44,733 nucleotides of DNA from Pseudomonadaceae bacterium (GCA_019745275.1 JAIETJ010000023.1:1-44733), one strand, 5' to 3'; counted from the stretch's first letter, positions 1-9,224 are shown. Notes: generated by a model not told the origin, from the letters alone. Translations and numbers: made by a program.

Positions 1-2780
1 TGTTGGTCCTTGCGCATGAAACTCATGATTTTCAGCGCTTCAGACAGCGACTTGGCTTTTTTGTAAGGCCGGTCTCCGGCAGTCAGCGCCTCAAAGATGT
101 CGGCAATGGCCATCATCCTTGCTGGAATGCTCATTTCCTCGCGCTTAAGGCGCTTGGGATAGCCGGTACCGTCCATCTTTTCATGGTGACCGCCGGCAAT
201 TTCCGGAACCGCTTGCAGATGCTGCGGGAACGGCAGCTTGTCCAGCATGATGATGGTCTGGATCATGTGTTCGTTGATCTTGTAGCGCTCCTCCTCGGCC
301 AGCGTGCCGCGCCCAATGCACAGGTTGTAAAGCTCGCCACGGTTGTAGAGATGCTCAGGCACCTTGACCTTGAAACCCCAGGGATTGTCATCAGCCAGCT
401 TGTCGCGCTCGCTGCGCACAAATACGTGGTCAGGCCGATCGGCCAGCAGTGGCTCCATCACCGGCAATGCCGGTTCTTCCATCAGCCGTTTGCGGGCGCC
501 TTCATCCTGGGAGATACCAATGCGGTCGGATAGCGTGCGGCGCCAGCTGCGTTGCGCCAGCGCCTGCATGCGCTCAACGCGTTCGGGGGCCATGAACTCC
601 CCGCCTTCATTGCATTGCGCCACAAAGGCGAAATCATCATCCAGCTGACGCAGTTGTTGTTCGAGCTGCTCTTGCAAGGCCAGATGCTCCCCACCTGCGG
701 CTATGCCCTGCCAATACGCCAACTCGGCATCGCGCTTGAGCACCTCGAAGCGCATGCGAATTTCATGGATACGGTCGTAGAGGGTTTCCAGCTTAGTGGC
801 CTTGTCGACCACGAACTCGGGGGTGGTGACCTTGCCGCAATCGTGCAGCCATGCGCCGATATGCACCGCCTCCCATTCGTCCTCGCTCAAGCTGAAATCA
901 CGGAACGGGCCTTCGTTCGCCTCACAGGCCGCCCGCGCGAGCATTTTGGTCAGCTCCGGGACGCGCTGGCAATGACCGCCGGTATAGGGACTTTTCGCAT
1001 CGATGGCCCCGGCAATCAACTGGATAAAGGACTCCAGCAGATTTTTCTGCTCATCAATCAAGCGCTGCGTATTGAGCGCCACGGCGGCTGTTGAGGAGAG
1101 CGCATTTACAAAAGCGATCAACTCAGGACTGATTGCCTGGCGCCGCTCGTCAATCAACAACGCCAGACAGCCAAGCAACCTGCCATCGCGATTGTTCAGC
1201 GCAATAGACCACAGGGTAAGGGGCTGCGCACTCTCAACCGCAAACAGCTGCTGCAGCTCGCCGGCAGCCAGTACCTTGGGCTGTTCAGGTGCATTGCGCA
1301 GCGCACGAACCAGTGGGTGGGACTGATTGGCGGTAAGGGAAACGGCGGCTGCATCCTCAACATCGCGCAGGTCACTGCCCCACAAAACACGCGTGAGCTG
1401 AAGATTCGTCGCATCACTGTCAGCCAGATACACCAGCGCTCCAGCAGCACCGGTTACCTGCTGCATTTCAGTCAGAATCCGCGCAAGCAGGCGCTGGAAA
1501 TTAGTTTCGCTGGACAGCGCCGTCGACAATTGCAAAAAGCGTTGAATAGTCGACTTCATATTGCCCATGGCGTGGGCCAGATCAATGATTTCGGCGATGT
1601 AGGATTTGACCTGGATCGGCTCGGAAAAATCGAACTGTTCGATTTTATGCGCTTCCCTGCTCAGAGCATCCAGAGGCTTGGCCGCCATACGTGCCAGCAG
1701 CATCGCGCCGGCAATGCCCAGCAGCAAAAATACCAGTGAAATCAGCGCACCACGGTTGCGTAACGCAATGGCATCGGCCAGCAATTCGCTGTGCGGGGCG
1801 GCCATCCAGAGTGATTGTTTACCGCCATCCATCGCCGGAAGGTCAACCCGCATGCCCTGCCAGTCTTCACCGTCGCGGACAAAGGTCAGGGTATCCGTCT
1901 TGCGTGTCGTCCCCTCAAGCGCCAACTGCTGAAGCATGGGCAGTGCCATTTCTTCGAGCTTAGCCAGTTGCAAGCTGCCGTCCTCCCTCACCACAAATTT
2001 GTTACCGGCATGGCTACTGATCACTTCACCGTCCTGATTGACAATGGCAATCCGCATATCGGGGGTAAACAGTGCCGAGCGCAGCAATTGCTCAATGGAG
2101 TCAAGGCTCAGTGCCACCCCGACCACCCCAGCCGCGTTCTGCATAGGCTTGGCAAAACCCAAGTTGAGTTTTTTGGTGATTTTGGAAATGTACGGTTCGA
2201 TTTGCACCAGCTGCCCAGCGTGCATAGCCTGCTGGTACCAGGGCAGCTGACGGGGATCAAAGTGAATATCCGGGCTGGTGCTTCGCCCGATAATGGCCAA
2301 ATTTTCATTCAGAAAAAGATGCTCCACCCCGGGGGACAACTCTTGCTGGATACTTTCCACAACCCAAACCGTGCCGCTAGGGGGCTTTATTGTTTCCAGC
2401 TTACCGGCATCAATATGCGCAGGTCGCAGCCAGAAGAAATCACCGTTGGTGTACCCAGCAAATGCACCGCTGGCTGAGGGTTGCGCATTCAGCAGCCGGG
2501 CAAGAAACGGCACACTGGCAAGCCGTTCCTCTAGGTTTTTGGCGAACATCAAGCGTTGTTCAGCCAACAACTCGGTGCTCAGCGCAGCAGGTCTAAATAG
2601 CCCTTCGAACTCTTGCTCGGTCAACTGACCAATAACTGAAAAACGCAACTGCGCGTCCTTGAGCACCAACTCCCGGCTCTGCAAATACTGATGCGCGAGA
2701 TTGACTGTCGCAAAAATGACGATAAGGCAGACAAAAAAATACGAAATATGCACATAGAGCGGGACACGGCGAAAGGCCAT
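1..2780 (-). CDS. HD-GYP domain c-di-GMP phosphodiesterase with Cache, HAMP and GAF-like regions (C-terminus cut off)
   Basis: This reading frame runs leftward off the window edge; 926 codons are present and no stop is seen. The start is the ATG at 2780, followed by a hydrophobic segment (about residues 8-26). A periplasmic Cache-like sensor follows, then a second membrane segment near residues 345-365, HAMP, a GAF-like region and the HD-GYP domain. The metal ligands and signature are visible: H603 in GHCQRV, H646-D647 in HDCGK, H865-H866-E867 and the GYP loop DGTGYP (870-875). HD-GYP enzymes hydrolyse c-di-GMP, and the intact motifs suggest activity. The HD and HHE motifs lie about 220 residues apart, against roughly 60 in canonical domains, so there is a large charged, helical insertion, as in a known proteobacterial subgroup. 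The ligand is unknown. Base composition is less GC-rich than in the hrpB block. Confidence 0.9.
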   Translation of the reverse strand, partial: MAFRRVPLYVHISYFFVCLIVIFATVNLAHQYLQSRELVLKDAQLRFSVIGQLTEQEFEGLFRPAALSTELLAEQRLMFAKNLEERLASVPFLARLLNAQPSASGAFAGYTNGDFFWLRPAHIDAGKLETIKPPSGTVWVVESIQQELSPGVEHLFLNENLAIIGRSTSPDIHFDPRQLPWYQQAMHAGQLVQIEPYISKITKKLNLGFAKPMQNAAGVVGVALSLDSIEQLLRSALFTPDMRIAIVNQDGEVISSHAGNKFVVREDGSLQLAKLEEMALPMLQQLALEGTTRKTDTLTFVRDGEDWQGMRVDLPAMDGGKQSLWMAAPHSELLADAIALRNRGALISLVFLLLGIAGAMLLARMAAKPLDALSREAHKIEQFDFSEPIQVKSYIAEIIDLAHAMGNMKSTIQRFLQLSTALSSETNFQRLLARILTEMQQVTGAAGALVYLADSDATNLQLTRVLWGSDLRDVEDAAAVSLTANQSHPLVRALRNAPEQPKVLAAGELQQLFAVESAQPLTLWSIALNNRDGRLLGCLALLIDERRQAISPELIAFVNALSSTAAVALNTQRLIDEQKNLLESFIQLIAGAIDAKSPYTGGHCQRVPELTKMLARAACEANEGPFRDFSLSEDEWEAVHIGAWLHDCGKVTTPEFVVDKATKLETLYDRIHEIRMRFEVLKRDAELAYWQGIAAGGEHLALQEQLEQQLRQLDDDFAFVAQCNEGGEFMAPERVERMQALAQRSWRRTLSDRIGISQDEGARKRLMEEPALPVMEPLLADRPDHVFVRSERDKLADDNPWGFKVKVPEHLYNRGELYNLCIGRGTLAEEERYKINEHMIQTIIMLDKLPFPQHLQAVPEIAGGHHEKMDGTGYPKRLKREEMSIPARMMAIADIFEALTAGDRPYKKAKSLSEALKIMSFMRKDQ

Positions 2781-2939
2781 TTCGAAACTCCGGGTTGATC
2801 AACGCAACAAACCAGATAGCGCTAAATGAGTGAGGGGATAGATAGAAAGGTAATCGGGCTGGAAAAGTATTCGTTTATCAGCTCAAAAAAAACAAGCCAG
2901 TGCTATCGTAAGTTTTCCAATCTTTCTCGGAGTAAAGCG

Positions 2940-3392
2940 ATGAAAATCCAATTGGCACTTTTTGCCACCGCTTGTTTGTTAAGCGCTACCGCTCAGGCGA
3001 CTAACGCAAAATACCAACAGCAGCTGGAGCGTTCTGGCTGCACGCAAGTATCCGAAATGGAAGGCTGCGATATCAGTAAAACCAAGGCCGAAAACGCCAA
3101 GGCCGGTTTTGCTTCCGCACCGGCAGCAGCGCCTGCGGCTGGCTCTACCTACACCGGAAAATGGATTGCGAAAAACCCGGAAAGTAAGCAGACAGTGGCC
3201 GACATTGTTGTTGATAAACACAATAAGGTCACGGTAAACGGCAAGCACGTCGCCAGCAAACTCAGTGATGGGGCGCTGGTATTCAAGGTCGAATTTATCA
3301 CCTACACAATCCAGGGCGACCCAAAAATTCAGAATGAAAGCAGTTGGTACAGTTCCGACTCAAAATTCGGCGGCCCTATAAGCCGCCAGTAA
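2940..3392 (+). CDS. small exported protein of unknown function
   Basis: 150 residues. The ATG at 2940 is preceded by GGAG seven bases upstream and opens a clear Sec signal peptide that probably ends at ATAQA (residue 20). The same frame is open back to 2826, but that extension would bury the signal peptide, so the shorter start is chosen. The mature part carries two cysteines (C34, C43) close enough to pair, an Ala/Pro-rich linker (about 57-68) and a C-terminal beta-rich half beginning TYTGKW. I do not recognise the family. It is divergent from the HD-GYP gene, with 159 bp between the two starts. A periplasmic or extracytoplasmic location is inferred from the signal peptide only. Confidence 0.72.
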   Translation: MKIQLALFATACLLSATAQATNAKYQQQLERSGCTQVSEMEGCDISKTKAENAKAGFASAPAAAPAAGSTYTGKWIAKNPESKQTVADIVVDKHNKVTVNGKHVASKLSDGALVFKVEFITYTIQGDPKIQNESSWYSSDSKFGGPISRQ

Positions 3393-3482
3393 GTCCCCGA
3401 AATTAATCCAGCGTGGCCAATCAGACTGTGTGAACTCTGCGCAGGCATCTGCATAGGGCTTTTCGAAGCCAGCCTGATTGAC

Positions 3483-4346
3483 TTAACTGGTGTGCAGCCA
3501 TGAAGGTCGCACGATATTCCCGCGTCGAACTGCGATGATCAGCATCAGTAGGGTTGCGGTGCTACCCACAACGATGGCGATCAGCGACCCCTCCAGCCCG
3601 GCGCTGCCACCGGTGAGCAGTTCCGGTCCTTCAAAGGTGGTTTTGAACAGCCCTTGCATCGCTAACCCGGATACCGAAACAGCGAAAATCTTGCCCATCG
3701 TGTAGTTCCAAGCGCCGTGCAGCCCGATGCTCATCCACAGACGTCGGGAGATCATGAAGGGCGCAGTCAGCATCGGACCGTATACCAAGGCGATGGATGC
3801 AACGCCTGCGAGGGTTTCACCACCGTTCGCCATGTGCACGCCGCCAAACACCAGTGAAGAGAGGACCAGCGCCATCCAACTGCCAAGTTTTTCCTCAAGA
3901 ATGCGAAACACCACACCCCGGAACACCAATTCCTCGAAGAAGGGTAACGACAGTGCCACCCCGGTCGGCATCAGGTTATGCCAGCTATCCAGACCCTCGA
4001 TGCGATAGATGCCCAGAGCCATTGCAATCAAGATGCACACCGTCATCAGACCGAAGCCGAGCAACAGACCTATGCCAAGTTCCCGCCCCATGTGGGGCAG
4101 CGCCAGTTCACTCACCGGGCGACGCTCAATGAAATAGGCGAAGCAGAAATAAATAAGCAGCATGTTCGCCGTGGTTAATACACCCACCACCAGCGGCATC
4201 AGCGCGCCTGTGGCAGTCGTTACCATGAAGATGATGCCGGCACTATTCACGTATTCAAGACTGTAATAGAGCACCAAAATGGCAACCAGCGGGAACCGCA
4301 GAATATTCACGAGCAGGCGGGTTTTTACATCGAATCGTGTGTTCAT
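3483..4346 (-). CDS. CPBP-family intramembrane metalloprotease (CAAX protease-like)
   Basis: 287 residues, strongly hydrophobic, with about seven to eight membrane segments. The three signature motifs of the CPBP/Abi family are present in order: EExxxR (E138, E139, R143), FxxxH (F167, H171) and HxxxN (H210, N214). In this family the Glu and His residues form the intramembrane catalytic site. Bacterial members process membrane proteins or peptides, or give immunity to bacteriocins, but the substrate here cannot be read from the sequence. It lies between two small exported-protein genes and starts at ATG 4346. It appears to be a single-gene transcript, since a hairpin (4436-4463) separates it from the upstream gene on the same strand. 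Confidence 0.88.
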   Translation of the reverse strand: MNTRFDVKTRLLVNILRFPLVAILVLYYSLEYVNSAGIIFMVTTATGALMPLVVGVLTTANMLLIYFCFAYFIERRPVSELALPHMGRELGIGLLLGFGLMTVCILIAMALGIYRIEGLDSWHNLMPTGVALSLPFFEELVFRGVVFRILEEKLGSWMALVLSSLVFGGVHMANGGETLAGVASIALVYGPMLTAPFMISRRLWMSIGLHGAWNYTMGKIFAVSVSGLAMQGLFKTTFEGPELLTGGSAGLEGSLIAIVVGSTATLLMLIIAVRRGNIVRPSWLHTS

Positions 4347-4435
4347 GGCTGTTCCATCTTGGAAAGTGTGCAGGCGGTTGATTCACCCCAGTGAGACACA
4401 TTAACTGCGTCATTCGCAGGTTAGCTTAAGATCAC

Positions 4436-4463
4436 AAACGCCCCGATCGGGGTCGAGGCGTTT
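4436..4463. terminator. probable hairpin terminator
   Basis: AAACGCC (4436-4442) pairs with GGCGTTT (4457-4463), and a smaller CCGATCGG palindrome sits inside the loop. GAGTTTT follows on the plus strand. It lies just downstream of the minus-strand gene at 4505-5032 and upstream of the protease gene, so its likely role is to end the 4505-5032 transcript. The T-tract is weak in that direction. Confidence 0.5.
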
Positions 4464-4504
4464 GAGTTTTACCGGCATGCACAAAGTGCTTTTTAAGCGG
4501 CCCG

Positions 4505-5032
4505 TCAGAGCGTTCCTTCGTCCGTCATCGACATCACTTCAGCTACCTTCGCGTCCTTCACCAAGCATTGCCACTTAGCTTTCTCTGCGCCGACGCCAAC
4601 GGTCACGTTGTTGTTGGCTTGCGAGCTGATGGCGTTAAGCACGCTGACAACCTTATTGTTGGTCTTGTGCGACACAGCCTTGAGACAGGCCTTCTGGTCG
4701 GTCAGCGGCACGCCTCCTATCGAGCCATCAGCATTGCCTGCGGCATGGCTGCTGGTCACCTCGCACAGATCACCATCGGGGCTTATACCGACGAAGACCT
4801 GTGCCCCGTCACGCCCGATATCGACCGTGATGCCATTGGCATGAGCCTGCCAAGCGCTGGCGCCCATGGATTTGACCTTGGCTGTATCGCCGCCGATGCT
4901 GACCTTGCCATGTTGGTCGGCGCTCACTTGAGTTCCGCCGGGACAGGTAGCGGTGAACTGCGGTACATCGGCAAAAGCTGGCACGGACAAGGCTAATATG
5001 ACAAACCCTGCTGCACATCGAATTGAGTTCAT
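4505..5032 (-). CDS. small exported cysteine-containing protein of unknown function
   Basis: 175 residues. The ATG at 5032 has AGGAG five bases upstream and begins a standard signal peptide (cleavage probably after VPAFA, residue 21). The frame extends upstream to 5098, but that start would place 22 extra residues before the signal sequence, so it is rejected. The mature chain is Gly/Ala/Asn-rich with four cysteines, in ATCPGG, GDLCEV, KACLKA and WQCLVK, which could form two disulfides in the periplasm. I recognise no family. It follows hrpB on the same strand after 66 bp, but its own ribosome site and distinct composition suggest an independent unit. Function unknown. Confidence 0.72.
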   Translation of the reverse strand: MNSIRCAAGFVILALSVPAFADVPQFTATCPGGTQVSADQHGKVSIGGDTAKVKSMGASAWQAHANGITVDIGRDGAQVFVGISPDGDLCEVTSSHAAGNADGSIGGVPLTDQKACLKAVSHKTNNKVVSVLNAISSQANNNVTVGVGAEKAKWQCLVKDAKVAEVMSMTDEGTL

Positions 5033-5098
5033 GATGACTCCTATTGGCTGATCTGGCTGCGCGCTTAGGCGTTCAGCCCCTGTCACTGTAGCTGTCAC

Positions 5099-7630
5099 TT
5101 AACGGCGTGGTTTAGCCCGAGCAGTGGGTTCGGCGATCAATGGATCATCGGGCCAATAATGCTTGGGGTACCTGCCCTTTAAGTCCTTCTTCACCTCGGT
5201 GTAGGTATTAGCCCAAAAGCTCGCGAGGTCTTGGGTCACTTGCACGGGACGGCGGCCCGGCGACAGCAAGTGCAGTTTAAGCAACTGGCGGCCGCCGGCG
5301 ATGCGTGGGGTGGCGGCTAGGCCAAACAGCTCTTGCAGGCGCACCGCCAGCACCGGTGGCTGCTCGTGATAGTCGATGCCGATGCGCGAACCGGACGGTA
5401 CTTCAAGGCTTCGCGGCGCCAGTTCATCGAGGCGTTGCGGCAGCGGCCAGGGCAATAAGCTGGCGAGCATGCTGGGTAAATCCAGCGCGCTGAAATGACT
5501 CAGGCGACTGACCTTGCCCAAATACGGCAACAGCCAATCCTCTAAGCTGGCCAGCAAGGCCGCATCGCTAACGTCCGGCCATTGGCTGACGGCGGCGGAC
5601 TCCAGCTCCAGCCGGCGCAGCAAGGCCACACGCGCCTGCCATTGGCGCAGTTCTGGAGTCCAGGCCAACAACTCTAAGCCCTTGCGGCGCACCAAGGTCA
5701 GCAAGGCGCGGCTGCGCGTGTGCTCATCGAGGTTAGCCAGCGGCTGGCTGTCGAGCAGTAGCTCGCCGATTTTGCGCTGCTGCTCGGCGCGCAGCACACC
5801 TTCGCGCTCATCCCAATCGAGCACCTCGACGCGGCTGACCTGCTCGGCCAGTGGCCCGGCAAACAGTTCAGGCGCCAGTTCGGCGGCCAGATAAATCCGT
5901 TCCTCGCGCTGGCCCTGCCGGCTGCCGAGATCGGCAATCACCAGCCACTCGTGTTTCATCAAGCCATCGGTTTCGCTAAACAGCGCCGCCCGACCATTGG
6001 CCAAGCGATATTCCGCTGAACCTGCGCGGCGCTGCCGGGCGATTCGATCCGGGTAGGCAAAGGCCAGCAAACAGCCGAGCCAGCGCTCGTGCTGCGGATC
6101 AGCCACCGCCTCGTTGCCGGCAGCCCGGCCGGTTAAATAGCCGCGAAACTGTCGAGCCAATTGTTTAGCACGCTGCACCGAGCCTTTATTACCGCGAGCC
6201 GCGACCTGCTCGCCACTGAGCAGGCCGATCCGGCTGTGCAAGTCGGCACCGCCACCGCGCAAAATATCCCGTTCACCGAGTAACGCGGCCAGATCGCAAG
6301 CCAGCGCCGCCAAGCCCAAAGCCTGACCGCGCAGCAGCAAATGGGCGATCCGTGGATGGGCCGGCAGTTCACTCATGGCTTGGCCGTGGGGCGTCAAGCC
6401 ACCCGCGGCGTTCAGCGCACCGAGCCGCCCGAGCAGGTCGCGGGCTTGGGCGAACGCCGCCGCCGGTGGTGGATCGAGCCACGCCAGTTCGCCTGGCTGC
6501 ACACCCCAGCGGGCCAACTGCAAGGCTAAACCGGCCAAGTCGGCCTGCAAGATTTCCGCCGAGGCATAGGCGGCGGCCTGTTGATGCTGGGCCTCAGACC
6601 ACAGCCGGTAACATACCCCCGGCTCGAGTCGCCCGGCCCGGCCGGCACGCTGGGTGGCCGAGGCCCGAGAGATGCGCTGGGTGTCGAGGCGGGTCATGGC
6701 GCTGGCCGGATCGAAACGCGGCACCCGCTCAAGCCCGGCATCCACCACCACCCGCACGCCGTCGATGGTCAGGCTGGTTTCGGCGATATTGGTCGCCAGC
6801 ACCACCTTGCGTTTGCCGGCGGGCGCCGGCTCGATGGCGGCACGCTGGGCGGTTAGGTCCAGTTCACCGTGCAACGGGCAGAGCAGAATGTCCGGGCGAT
6901 CACTCAGCGCCTGCTGCAATTGCTCGTGCACCCGACGAATTTCCGCTTGGCCGGGCAGGAACACAAGCACGCTGCCGGACTCGTCGCTGAGCGCCTGCAA
7001 CACCGTGGTCACGGCACGCGGCTCGATATAGTCGCCGGGCAGCAACGGCCGGCCCCAGTGTATTTGCACCTCGAACATCCGACCGGCGCTGCTGATCACC
7101 GGCGCATTGCCGAGCAACGCCGACAAGCGCTCGCCCTCCAAGGTCGCTGACATCAACAGCACCTTGAGCGCTGGTACATCAGCACTGGCAAACAACTCAC
7201 GGCCATTCAGGCACAGTGCCAGGGCCAAATCGGCTTGCAAGCTGCGCTCATGAAACTCATCGAAAATCACTAAGCCGACGCCTTCCAGCGCCGGATCGTC
7301 CTGCAAGCGGCGGGCGAGAATGCCCTCGGTGACCACCTCGATGCGGGTGCGCGGGCCGACCTTAGACTCCAGCCGAATCCGATAACCGACTGTTTCGCCC
7401 ACCGTCTCACCCAGCTCACTGGCCAGCCGCTCGGCCGCCGCCCGCGCGGCCAAACGGCGCGGTTCGAGCATCAGAATGCGCCGCCCGGCCAGCCACGGTT
7501 CATCCAGCAAGGCCAGCGGCACGCGGGTGGTTTTACCGGCGCCGGGGGGCGCTTCCAGCACCGCCTCATGGCGCGCAAGCAGAGCGGCGCGCAGGGCGGG
7601 CAATACGGCATCTATCGGTAACGGCGTCAT
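5099..7630 (-). CDS. hrpB: ATP-dependent RNA helicase HrpB
   Basis: 843 residues, the usual length for HrpB, a DExH-box (DEAH/RHA) helicase whose role in most bacteria is poorly defined. The helicase motifs appear in order: Walker A PPGAGKTT (28-35), the DEFHER box near residue 127, motif III in MSATLEG, and motif VI QRAGRAGR near residue 320. The HrpB-specific C-terminal domain follows, ending with the typical KKDLKGRYPKHYWPDDP segment. The ATG at 7630 is used; a TTG one codon upstream would also be in frame. The neighbours on the right (lipoprotein, fieF, Lrp regulator) match the PAO1 arrangement, which supports the assignment. GC-rich, like the core genome. Confidence 0.96.
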   Translation of the reverse strand: MTPLPIDAVLPALRAALLARHEAVLEAPPGAGKTTRVPLALLDEPWLAGRRILMLEPRRLAARAAAERLASELGETVGETVGYRIRLESKVGPRTRIEVVTEGILARRLQDDPALEGVGLVIFDEFHERSLQADLALALCLNGRELFASADVPALKVLLMSATLEGERLSALLGNAPVISSAGRMFEVQIHWGRPLLPGDYIEPRAVTTVLQALSDESGSVLVFLPGQAEIRRVHEQLQQALSDRPDILLCPLHGELDLTAQRAAIEPAPAGKRKVVLATNIAETSLTIDGVRVVVDAGLERVPRFDPASAMTRLDTQRISRASATQRAGRAGRLEPGVCYRLWSEAQHQQAAAYASAEILQADLAGLALQLARWGVQPGELAWLDPPPAAAFAQARDLLGRLGALNAAGGLTPHGQAMSELPAHPRIAHLLLRGQALGLAALACDLAALLGERDILRGGGADLHSRIGLLSGEQVAARGNKGSVQRAKQLARQFRGYLTGRAAGNEAVADPQHERWLGCLLAFAYPDRIARQRRAGSAEYRLANGRAALFSETDGLMKHEWLVIADLGSRQGQREERIYLAAELAPELFAGPLAEQVSRVEVLDWDEREGVLRAEQQRKIGELLLDSQPLANLDEHTRSRALLTLVRRKGLELLAWTPELRQWQARVALLRRLELESAAVSQWPDVSDAALLASLEDWLLPYLGKVSRLSHFSALDLPSMLASLLPWPLPQRLDELAPRSLEVPSGSRIGIDYHEQPPVLAVRLQELFGLAATPRIAGGRQLLKLHLLSPGRRPVQVTQDLASFWANTYTEVKKDLKGRYPKHYWPDDPLIAEPTARAKPRR

Positions 7631-7776
7631 CAATACGTCACGGGGTTCTCGGCAAGGCGGCGATTATAGCGCGCTGAGCGTGCCAGACTGGGCAACCAAC
7701 CCGTGCAGCAGGCGCGATGTGTGCGGCATTGTGCGCATGCCCTTGGTATAGTGACGGGCACTTTTTGGAGCTATTT

Positions 7777-8193
7777 ATGCGCTTACCGTTACGCGTTATC
7801 GCCAGCGTTTTGGCCGCTACTTTACTGAGCCAACTGGCTGCCTGCGGCACCTTGTTTTACCCGGATCGGCGCGGCCAGATCGAGGGTAAAATCGACCCCG
7901 CCGTTGCGGCCATGAACGCCATCGGCATCCTGTTTTATGTGCTACCGGGCCTGATCGCTTTTGCCATCGACTTCACCACCGGCGCCATCTATCTGCCGGA
8001 TGGCAAATACGCACTGGCCCCCGAGCACCTGCAAGACGCCATAGGCGCTGATGGCAGCGTCGACAAGGCTAAACTCAAGACCATTATCCAGCGCGAAACC
8101 GGCCACAGCCTGCCACTCGACAACCCCAACCTGCGCCAGCAACACGGTGATCTGCAGCAATTGGCTGGTTTAGGCTTATTGCCTGCGGCCTAA
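7777..8193 (+). CDS. small putative lipoprotein with an internal membrane segment
   Basis: 138 residues. The ATG at 7777 has GGAG eight bases upstream; the frame is open from 7717, but that would bury the signal. The N-terminus is a lipoprotein signal with a lipobox ending LAAC, so the mature protein probably starts at that Cys with a lipid anchor. A hydrophobic stretch (about residues 50-68, GILFYVLPGLIAFAI) follows, then a polar C-terminal half. A homologue sits in the same place between hrpB and fieF in PAO1 (PA3962). Function unknown. The gene reads in the same direction as fieF, but a hairpin with a T-run overlaps its stop codon. Confidence 0.82.
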   Translation: MRLPLRVIASVLAATLLSQLAACGTLFYPDRRGQIEGKIDPAVAAMNAIGILFYVLPGLIAFAIDFTTGAIYLPDGKYALAPEHLQDAIGADGSVDKAKLKTIIQRETGHSLPLDNPNLRQQHGDLQQLAGLGLLPAA

Positions 8194-8208
8194 GCCTCAG
8201 CTTTTTTT
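8172..8208 (+). terminator. rho-independent terminator candidate overlapping a stop codon
   Basis: AGGCTTA (8172-8178) pairs with TAAGCCT (8191-8197) around a 12-base loop, and seven T residues end at 8208. The stem contains the stop codon of the preceding lipoprotein gene. It would reduce, perhaps not abolish, read-through into fieF 20 bases further on. Confidence 0.55.
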
Positions 8209-8228
8209 GTGTCAATCGGAATGCCCGT

Positions 8229-9116
8229 ATGAACGTCAGTTTGCAGCACGCCCGCCTGATGCGCTTAGCCAGCGCCGCCGCCCTGAGTATTGCCCTAGGC
8301 CTGGCCTTGGCCAAGGCAATTGCTTGGTGGATGAGTGGTTCGGTGAGTCTGTTGGCGGGCCTTACCGACTCGCTGCTGGACAGCGCCGCGTCACTGCTGA
8401 ACTTGCTAGCCGTGCACTACGCTTTGCGCCCAGCCGATGATGATCACCGCTACGGGCACGGAAAAGCCGAGGCGCTGGCCGGGCTTGGCCAGTCGTTGTT
8501 TATCGGCGTCAGTGCGGTGCTGGTTGGGATACAGGGCGTCGATCGGCTGTTACACCCCGAGCCACTGGGCGCACAAGGCTTAGGCATTCTGGTGATGCTG
8601 ATGTCGCTGGTGCTGACGGCCGGCTTGCTGGTGTTTCAGAATCATGTGGTCAAGGTTACCGGTTCCACCGCGATTCGCGCCGACTCGCTGCACTACCGCT
8701 CCGACCTGTTACTTAATAGCAGCATCTTGCTGGCGCTGCTGCTGTCCAGTTTTGGCTGGCATCAACTGGACCCGCTGTTCGGCATCGGCATTGCTTTTTA
8801 CATTCTCTGGAGCGCTTGGAGCATCGCCCGCGAAGCGGTGGCCGTGCTGATGGACACCGAACTGTCAGTGGAAATTACCGAGCGCATGCACCTGCTCGCC
8901 TGTGCCGTCCCCGGTGTACTGGGGGCGCATGACCTGCGCACGCGCATCTCCGGCACCCGCTGGTTTGTGCAGCTGCACGTGGAGCTGCCCGATGAGATGC
9001 CGCTGTCGCAGGTCCACCAGATTTGCGAGCAGGTTGAGGAGGCGATTCACGGCGAATTCCCGCAGGCCGAAGTGCTGGTGCATCCCGACCCACAGGGCGT
9101 GGTGCACCCGCACTAA
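8229..9116 (+). CDS. fieF: cation diffusion facilitator, FieF/YiiP-type metal exporter
   Basis: 295 residues with six membrane helices followed by a cytoplasmic C-terminal domain of about 90 residues. The transport-site residues of the FieF/YiiP branch are in place: D47 and D51 in TM2 (TDSLLDSAAS), H155 and D159 in TM5 (HYRSD). The loop motif HRYGHGKAE at 73-81 and the His-containing C-terminal ending (LVHPDPQG) also match. CDF proteins exchange Zn2+ or Fe2+ for protons across the inner membrane and act as dimers. This DD/HD set is typical of Zn/Fe exporters, but specificity cannot be fixed from sequence alone. A perfect palindrome terminates transcription after the gene. The position matches PA3963 in PAO1. 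Confidence 0.93.
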   Translation: MNVSLQHARLMRLASAAALSIALGLALAKAIAWWMSGSVSLLAGLTDSLLDSAASLLNLLAVHYALRPADDDHRYGHGKAEALAGLGQSLFIGVSAVLVGIQGVDRLLHPEPLGAQGLGILVMLMSLVLTAGLLVFQNHVVKVTGSTAIRADSLHYRSDLLLNSSILLALLLSSFGWHQLDPLFGIGIAFYILWSAWSIAREAVAVLMDTELSVEITERMHLLACAVPGVLGAHDLRTRISGTRWFVQLHVELPDEMPLSQVHQICEQVEEAIHGEFPQAEVLVHPDPQGVVHPH

Positions 9117-9145
9117 AGTCGCCAGGCTAAATTTCCCAACTGCAA

Positions 9146-9185
9146 AATGCCAAAAGGGCGATCAATTGATCGCCCTTTTGGCATT
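9146..9185. terminator. perfect 40-bp palindrome, probable terminator after fieF
   Basis: Two 20-base arms (9146-9165 and 9166-9185) are exact reverse complements with no spacer. The centre is GATCAATTGATC, and each arm contains an AAAAGGGCG / CGCCCTTTT block. In RNA the GC-rich part followed by CUUUU makes a strong stem and part of a U-tract. It lies 29 bp after the fieF stop, so termination is the likeliest role. Confidence 0.75.
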
Positions 9186-9224
9186 CGTCCATTACTGGCG
9201 ATTGTGTCGCCGCTGTTAGCGCCA

